64,000 bases of DNA, taken from assembly GCA_006176705.1 (NCBI GenBank), contig QRFJ01001906.1:62001-126000 (forward strand). Reading direction: 5' to 3'. A program made the position numbers and the translations under genes. A model generated the notes under the pieces. The model worked only from the letters and a program-made list of their open reading frames with translations. It did not search any database and had not been told where the DNA came from. This document shows, one piece after another, positions 58,305 to 64,000 of the stretch. This stretch comes from Cocos nucifera. Taxonomy: Eukaryota; Streptophyta; Magnoliopsida; Arecales; Arecaceae. Each line of letters opens with the position of its first letter. Positions within the stretch are counted from its first letter, which is position 1.

Positions 58305-60600
58305 TGTTGAAGGAAAATTCTGATTTTTCGGATCAGGTTCGTTCAGATCTATTCGGATCAAGAGATATATTTCAAAATTTTTTCTCTTTGATCCTAATCA
58401 GATCTAAGATATTTTAGATCTGATTCTTATTATTTTAATAATAAAAATAAAATCTAAATAAATTAAATTAAATTTAATTTACCTTGATGTTAGGTAATCC
58501 TATTATCCGTTGATGATCCTATAAGCAGCGGAAGATTCTGGATCTAGCCACGCAAGCGTCTGACCTCTATCGGTATCCACTCAGGCTAAATCTGGAGATC
58601 CTCTTCTTTTCTATCACATCTCTAAAAATTTAATCTGGATCTGATCTGGAGGATCTTCAAAACATCTTTCAAAGATCAGCAGTTATCCTTTACAGCAGCG
58701 CAGCATTCTAGCTTTTTATCGTCTTTCTGTCATCTAAATTGCACCAACCAAGAACCCAAAACACTTTTGGACGTAGAGAGGAGAGGGAGAAGATGGTTTG
58801 GTGTGGAGGAGGAGGAGGTAGGCAGTCTTGGGGTGTGGAGAATTGTTTTATTCATATTATTCTTTGAGTTGGGCGCAGGGTCTTATTTATAGACTAAGCG
58901 TGATCCAACTCCTCTTCTTCCCAACCAATCACAACCCTTTGTCAAATTAGATCTAAATCTGATTGGTGGAAATAGAGTCTCCTGGATTCCTCCTTAGATG
59001 ATGCCTAAGACCAGTCAAACTTGGTTCTTAGAAAAAGTCTAATTGAAATCCAAAAAGGAGATGGAGTCCTTGTCCAACAGGGACTCCTGGGCGCCTCCAG
59101 CTTGGGCACATGCCATGGGTGGCGTGCACCCTCCTTCTTGCCAGGTTCAGGCAAGGAGATAGGCCCCCACCAGCTCTCCAATAAGTGCATGACATGTGGA
59201 CAGAAGTCAAAGTGTCAATGGTCAATATTTGACCAGTCAAAGGTTAGACTTTTGACCAAAGTCAAAGGAACGAAGAAATGGCAGGTGACCAAAAAATGGC
59301 AGGTAATTGTCTTACAAAATAAGACAACCTTTTCTAAAATTTAGTCCAGTCAGACCATCAGGTGAAGGCCTCTGAATTGAGCACAAACTCCTTTGGCTCA
59401 GTCAGGACAACTTATTTATGATAGTAAAAGAAGAACGTTAGGTTCAATCGAGTGCTAGCACGATTTCCTTGAACCTAATTGAATCTCATTCAGATCAATT
59501 GAACTGGATCAGTTCAATTGATGATCACCAGATTCAAACCCTTGTTTGTGTGATCCCAGTTAGGTTCAGTTCTGTATGGTAATGGGATATGTCATGATCT
59601 CTATCATCGACATCATCGAAACTCCTTTCGATGGATCAGAACTCTTCTGATTCGAACAGCTAGAATGATCGATCATCTAAATCATTCTAATTGCTCCCAA
59701 AATCCACCAGTGACACCTAGCAGTATATGGTGGCAACCCATCAGAGCTGAATGCGAACCTCTTGGTGCAGCTACCTGTGTGATTAAGTTCTTCTATCTTG
59801 AGCCCCGATCAGATTAGGGTTAAGGTGAACTCGTCAAACCCTAGTTTCTGTCATATGATGTAATCATTCGATTCAAGTCCGAATGTGAAAATCTAAATAG
59901 AAACTCTTTCTATTATTTCACTCTACCATGGCCATGGGCTTCTGGACTTGATTCTCATGATCATCATAGGGCTGCTCCTCTACCACCGAGGTAGATAGAT
60001 TCCATCTTGATGCAATCCAGTTCCTACAATGAACATGCTATAGCCAACATACACCTCAGGGTTCCATATGGCTAGGAGACCGAGTAATGGTGTAGTCAAA
60101 CTATAACACCCTCAAGGTGAACTGTCCGATGCATCCTCAGGTCAAAGAACCAGACACACTACTGCAGCATCGAGTCAGTCATTGACGAGAAGGTAGACTT
60201 CCCTAATGACTACTCGAGGTGGTCACGCTCAGTGCCCTCGTTCTCTAACGAGTACCTGTACTCTCGCTCCGGTGTCTCCACACCGTAGACTCAAGACTCA
60301 TCTACTAAAGAGAAGCGATTGTACACCAACCTTCCAGGATCAATCACCATCCTCGTGATGATCCTATGGTCGGGAGCATTTTATGAGTTAATAATGATTA
60401 TTCATGTCTTAAATTTTCAACTCTTGAAAATATGAATTATCATTACCATTAACTCAAAGGATGTATCACAGACACTAAATACACATATGTGATAGAAAAT
60501 AACCCATTTTATTGATTATTAGTCAAAATTATAATTTTGCCCCTAGAAGTGTATTACAAGTGTCAGCCAATTCTGGCTTCTAGGGCACATATATCTAACA
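58305..60600 (-). repeat. 3' LTR of minus-strand copia
   Basis: 2296 bp. On the minus strand it starts TGTTAGATATATG and ends CCTTCAACA. The TATA box is 'tctataaataagacc' on the minus strand (about 58882-58896). The polypurine tract 'ggacaagtgggagat' lies immediately outside it at about 60601-60615. Confidence 0.88.
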
Positions 60601-60615
60601 ATCTCCCACTTGTCC
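60601..60615 (-). other. Polypurine tract of minus-strand copia
   Basis: The minus strand reads GGACAAGTGGGAGAT directly before the LTR TGTTAG. This is the common plant copia plus-strand primer. Confidence 0.85.
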
Positions 60616-62222
60616 TAAAGCCAATTGGCTACAAGTCTAAGTCCCATCTTCTCAAGGTGGGCTTCGATCTTCTGCTGGCCCAACGGCTTTGTAAGTGGGT
60701 CTGCCACATTATCTGCGGAGTTGACTCTCTTGACCTCGACGTAACCCTTCTCGAGGTAATCGCGGATGAGATGGTATCGCCGCTCAATGTGCTTGGACTT
60801 TCTGGTGAGACCTCGGCTCCTTAGCAAGGGCTATGGCGCCATTGTTGTCGCAGTATAGAGGAATGGCATCTGATGGCATTACTCCAATTTCTGCAGCAAA
60901 CTTCTTGTACCAGAATGCTTCCTTCGCAGCCTCTGATGCAGCGATATATTCTGCTTCCATGGTGGAATCTGCTATCATGGTTTGCTTGAAACTCTTCCAG
61001 CTGACAGCACCACCATTGCACAGAAACAGACTCCCAGATGTCGACTTTCGATCATCTATATCGGACATGAAATCCGAGTCTGTGTATCCCTGGACTTGGA
61101 GTTCTCCATTACCAAAGACCAACATCATATCCTTAGTTCTTCTTAAGTACTTAAGGATACATTTCACAGAAGTCCAGTGTTCTTCACCTGGATTTGACTG
61201 ATATCTGCTTGTGACACTCACAGCATGGGCTATATCAGGTCGTGTACATAGCATGGCATACATGAGGCTCCCTATTGCAGAAGCATAAGGGATCTTGCTC
61301 ATGCGTTCTATTTCCTCAGGTGTGCTAGGGCACATCTTCTTGGAAAGATGAATACCATGTCTGAAGGGTATTAATCCCCTCTTAGAGTTTTCCATACTAA
61401 ACCTCTTTAGTACTTCCTCTATGTACATCTTCTGTGAAAGTCCTAGCATCCTATTCGGTCTATCCCTATAGACCTTAATTCCTAGAATAAAGGATGCTTC
61501 ACCTAGGTCTTTCATGGAGAATTCCTTGGACAACCATAATTTGACTGTTGTCAACATGGGAATATCATTCCCAATAAGGAGGATGTCATCCACGTACAAT
61601 ACGAGGAAGACAACAGCGCTCCCACTGACCTTTTTGAAAACACATGGTTCCTCTTCATTTTTGATGAAACCAAACTTTTTGATCACATCATTGAAACGAG
61701 TGTTCCAGCTCCGAGATGCTTGCTTAAGTCCATATATGGACCTTTGCAGCTTGCAAACCTTGTGATCAGTATCACTGGATGTGAAACCTAGCGGCTGTTC
61801 CATATAGATATCTTCCTCAAGATATCCATTTAAGAATGCCGTTTTCACGTCCATTTGCCATATTTCATAATCGAAATAGGCTGCAACGGCAAGCAATGTG
61901 CGGATGGATTTTAGCATAGCCACTGGGGAAAAAAGGTATCCTGATAGTCAATGCCTTCGCGTTGACTATAACCTTTTGCCACTAGTCTAGCCTTGAATGT
62001 CTCCACATTCCCATCTGCACCAATCTTTCTCTTGAAGATCCATTTACACCCAATAGGTACTATACCTTCTGGTGGATCTACCAAGGTCCAGACTTGGTTT
62101 GAGTGCATCGAGTCAATTTCTGACTGCATTGCCTCTAGCCATTTCTCGGAGTCGATATCTGATATCGCCTCGTTGTAGGTTTTGGGATCATCACCATGAG
62201 CACCATTACCTACGAGGAACAT
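60615..62222 (-). pseudogene. Copia reverse transcriptase and RNase H (nearly intact)
   Basis: On the minus strand, 62222-61911 opens the RT ('SEKWLEAMQSEIDSMHSNQVW', 'GCKWIFKRKIGADG'). A frameshift near 61915 leads into the 379-codon frame 61923-60784. This carries 'WQMDVKTAFLNGYLEEDIYM', the catalytic box 'LYVDDILLIG', 'YGLKQASRSW', and RNase H motifs 'GYTDSDF', 'KSTSG' and 'MEAEYIAASEAAKE'. A second shift leads to 60827-60615, which ends the protein with 'VADPLTKPL'. Catalytic residues are all present. Only two frame breaks disable it. The enzyme copies element RNA into DNA in the particle. Confidence 0.9.
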
Positions 62223-62825
62223 TTTCCTCTACTTCCTCTGAAATAATACCTAAGTATCTTTCAGGGGGATGGAAAACTCTTTCCGATCTACGAGGTGGAG
62301 GAGGTAGTGTTCTTATTGGCTCAACCTGATTTGGTTCCAATTGGTCCTTAGCTCGTTGTACTTGTGAGACTTTCTCATCAAGCTTAATCTGCTTTCCAAT
62401 GCCGCTATCTTGAATAAACTATTTTTCAAGAAAGATGGCATGTCGACTCACAATCACATTGTGGTCTTCTGGAATGTAGAAATAGTATCCTAATGACTCT
62501 TTAGGATATCCTATGAATCGAGCTCTAAAGGACCTAAACTCTAACTTGTCCGCTTGTTGTCTTTTGACATGAGCCGGACAACCCCAAATTCTGAGATGAC
62601 TCAGACTTGGTTTCTTACCGTGCCATATCTCATACGGTGTGGTAGGAACGGTTTTAGAGGGAACCCTATTCAGTAGATAAATTGAAGTTAACAATGAGTG
62701 TCCCCAAAGAAAATCAGGGAGGTCTGTGAAGCTCATCATGGATCGAACCATATCCAATAGAGTCCGATTTCTCCATTCTGAAATCCCGTTGAGTTGAGGT
62801 GTTCCTGGTGGAGTCCATTGAGAGA
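62223..62825 (-). pseudogene. Copia integrase C-terminal part and linker
   Basis: Minus-strand 62757-62419 is open and reads 'MDMVRSMMSFTDLPDFLWGH', 'KTVPTTPYEIWHGKKPSLSH' and 'RFIGYPKESLGYYFY'. This is the end of the integrase core with the downstream conserved block. It is in a different frame from 63944-62826 (one extra A in a run near 62833). A stop at about 62417 interrupts the linker toward RT. Confidence 0.85.
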
Positions 62826-63944
62826 CTATGCCATTTTTCCTTGAAGATAGTCTAGGAATTCTCGGCTAAGGTATTCACCTCCTCGATCTGATCGAAGAAC
62901 CTTAATGGGTTTTCCAGTTTGTTTTTCTACTTCATGTCTGAATTCTTTGAACTTTTCAAAAGCTTCAGACTTGTGTCTCATAAGATACACATACCCATAC
63001 CTAGACAGAACATCGGTAAAGGTAATGAAGTAGACAAAATTGCCTCTAGCCGGCACATCAAATGGGCCGCACACATCAGTATGTACTAGGGCAAGGAGAT
63101 CTGTGGCCCTCTCCCCATGTCCAACAAAAGGGAGTTTAGTCATTTTGCCTTGAAGACAAGATTCACAAGTTGGATATGACTCGAAAGTCAATGGACTCAA
63201 TAGCCCATTTTTCTCCAATTTGTTGATCCTATCTTCTGCTATATGACCTAATCTCAGGTGCCATAGATATCTATCATTTGGACTATCCCTAGGTCGTTTG
63301 GCATTCACGTTTTGCTCGATAGTTAGAACAGGTACATCAATATGTAGCTGATAAAGACCATTAATAAGAAAACCATTTGCAATTTTATTTCTTTCATAAA
63401 GAATGTTACAATGGTCCTTAAAGAAGGTAATCACATAGCCTTCTAGTGCTAAGCATGAAACAGAAATCAAATTCCTGCTAGCTGCAGGCACATAATAACA
63501 GTCTTTCAAAACTAAGTCTAAACCAGATGGTAATCGAAGAGGGTATGTTCCCACGGCTACTGCAGCAACTCTTGCTCCATTACCGATGCGTAGGATCATG
63601 TCTCCATCCCTCAGCCTCCTGCTATCCTCAAGACCCTGCATGAAAGTGCACAGATGAGCACTAGAACCAGAGTCAAGCACCCAACTGGATGCAGAAGAAA
63701 CCGTAAGGTTAGACTCAATAACGAGCATACCTCCAGAAGGACCTTCCTTCTTGTTCTTCAGGGTGGCCAGGTAAGTAGGGCAGTTCCGCTTCCAATGGCC
63801 GTCGCTGTTGCAATGGAAACACTTTTCTTTGACATCGACCTTCTTTCTTCGGCTTCTGCCTTCTTCTTCTTTGCTCCTTCCACCTTCTGCTTTTTCACAG
63901 ACTTTTTTTTCTTTCCATAAGACTTTCTTTTGGAAGAAGTCCAT
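62826..63944 (-). pseudogene. Copia zinc knuckle, protease, pre-integrase and integrase
   Basis: The 372-codon minus-strand frame holds, in order, knuckle 'CFHCNSDGHWKRNC' (about residue 42), protease 'WVLDSGSSAHLC' (about residue 88), pre-integrase 'RYLWHLRLGH' with 'CESCLQGKM', and integrase 'HTDVCGPFDVPARGNFVYFI' to 'LRSDRGGEYLSREF'. A one-base insertion then causes the stop. Upstream of the knuckle, the gag basic stretch is in another frame (63979-63758), so a further small indel lies near 63860-63890. Otherwise it is well preserved. Confidence 0.9.
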
Positions 63945-64000
63945 TCCATAGCAAGAACTGAGCCTTTAGAACCTTTCATAGAAAGCTCAGCGGTAACCAG
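63890..64000 (-). pseudogene. Copia gag C-terminal fragment at window edge
   Basis: The minus strand encodes a Lys/Glu-rich gag tail ('SSKRKSYGKKKKSVKKQK') just before the zinc knuckle. It corresponds to the similar stretch at 56215-56320 of the + strand copia. The rest of gag and the 5' LTR lie beyond the window. Confidence 0.7.

Larger units (their letters stand above)
58305..64000 (-). mobile_element. Ty1/copia element on minus strand (3' LTR to gag), continues past edge
   Basis: The minus strand reads, from the window end leftward, gag C-terminus, zinc knuckle, protease, integrase, RT, RNase H, polypurine tract, then a complete 3' LTR ending at 58305. It has inserted into the RT of the + strand copia of the same family. 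The 5-bp flank at the junction is ATGCA (58300-58304). Its 5' LTR lies outside the window. RT/RNase H motifs place it in the Tork/Angela-like part of copia (my judgement). It is the best preserved element in the window, with only a few frameshifts and one or two stops. Confidence 0.88.

Noticed and set aside
59021..59344. 107-codon + frame and overlapping minus frames in the copia LTR
   Set aside because: Within a 2.3-kb LTR. No conserved counterpart in the other LTR copies at the same place.
1..64000. CRISPR array, bacterial defence system, rRNA or organellar insert
   Set aside because: Spliced gene, plant retroelements and lack of any regularly spaced repeat-spacer array argue against prokaryotic content. 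No rRNA-like or clear plastid/mitochondrial block was recognised.

Overview
This is a stretch of plant nuclear DNA: AT-rich, intron-bearing and dominated by transposable elements. One host gene is recognisable, the 3' part of a mitochondrial TIM21 gene on the + strand. Its exons lie at 2074-2255, 25017-25065, 25191-25310 and 25557-25715, and the first two are separated by an intron of about 22.8 kb. The 5' exons (presequence) are not in the window. The exon reading, the chromodomain Ty3 element and the long-LTR Ty1/copia family suggest a monocot with large introns, possibly a palm. The taxonomic guess is inference only.

Layout. 1-1658: 3' part of a long LTR. 2074-2255: TIM21 exon. 3100-3800: foldback repeat. 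3857-6298: solo LTR of the same family as 1-1658. 6299-11209: intron with a probable SINE and a 60-bp tandem duplication. 11215-22140: complete Ty3/gypsy chromovirus on the minus strand (LTRs 11215-12095 and 21285-22140, TSD GAATG). It carries a 4.3-kb hAT transposon (13701-17995, TSD ATTTCATG) inside its RNase H region and a 206-bp hAT-type MITE (21043-21248) in its leader. 25017-25715: last three TIM21 exons. 25716-31000: intergenic DNA with a MITE candidate, a LINE reverse-transcriptase remnant, a (TC)n(TA)n microsatellite and an LTR-like fragment. 31873-36370: two eroded copia-type LTR copies. 37387-45153: a Ty3/gypsy element that keeps a degenerate gag but shows no pol domain (TSD GTGCA). 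45380-48700: LINE-like debris and a Harbinger/Tourist-like MITE. 48780-50880: Tat-type gypsy fragment with a minisatellite. 50886-58304: Ty1/copia on the + strand, interrupted in its reverse transcriptase by a second copia of the same family on the minus strand (58305 to the window end).

Functionally, only TIM21 appears to be a working host gene (a presequence-translocase subunit of the inner mitochondrial membrane). All transposon coding regions carry stops, frameshifts or lost catalytic residues. The minus-strand copia at the right edge is the least damaged. I found no prokaryotic-type system, CRISPR array, rRNA or convincing tRNA. The interest lies in nested insertions with clean target-site duplications, the gag-only retrotransposon and the very large intron that must be spliced out of an essential-type gene.
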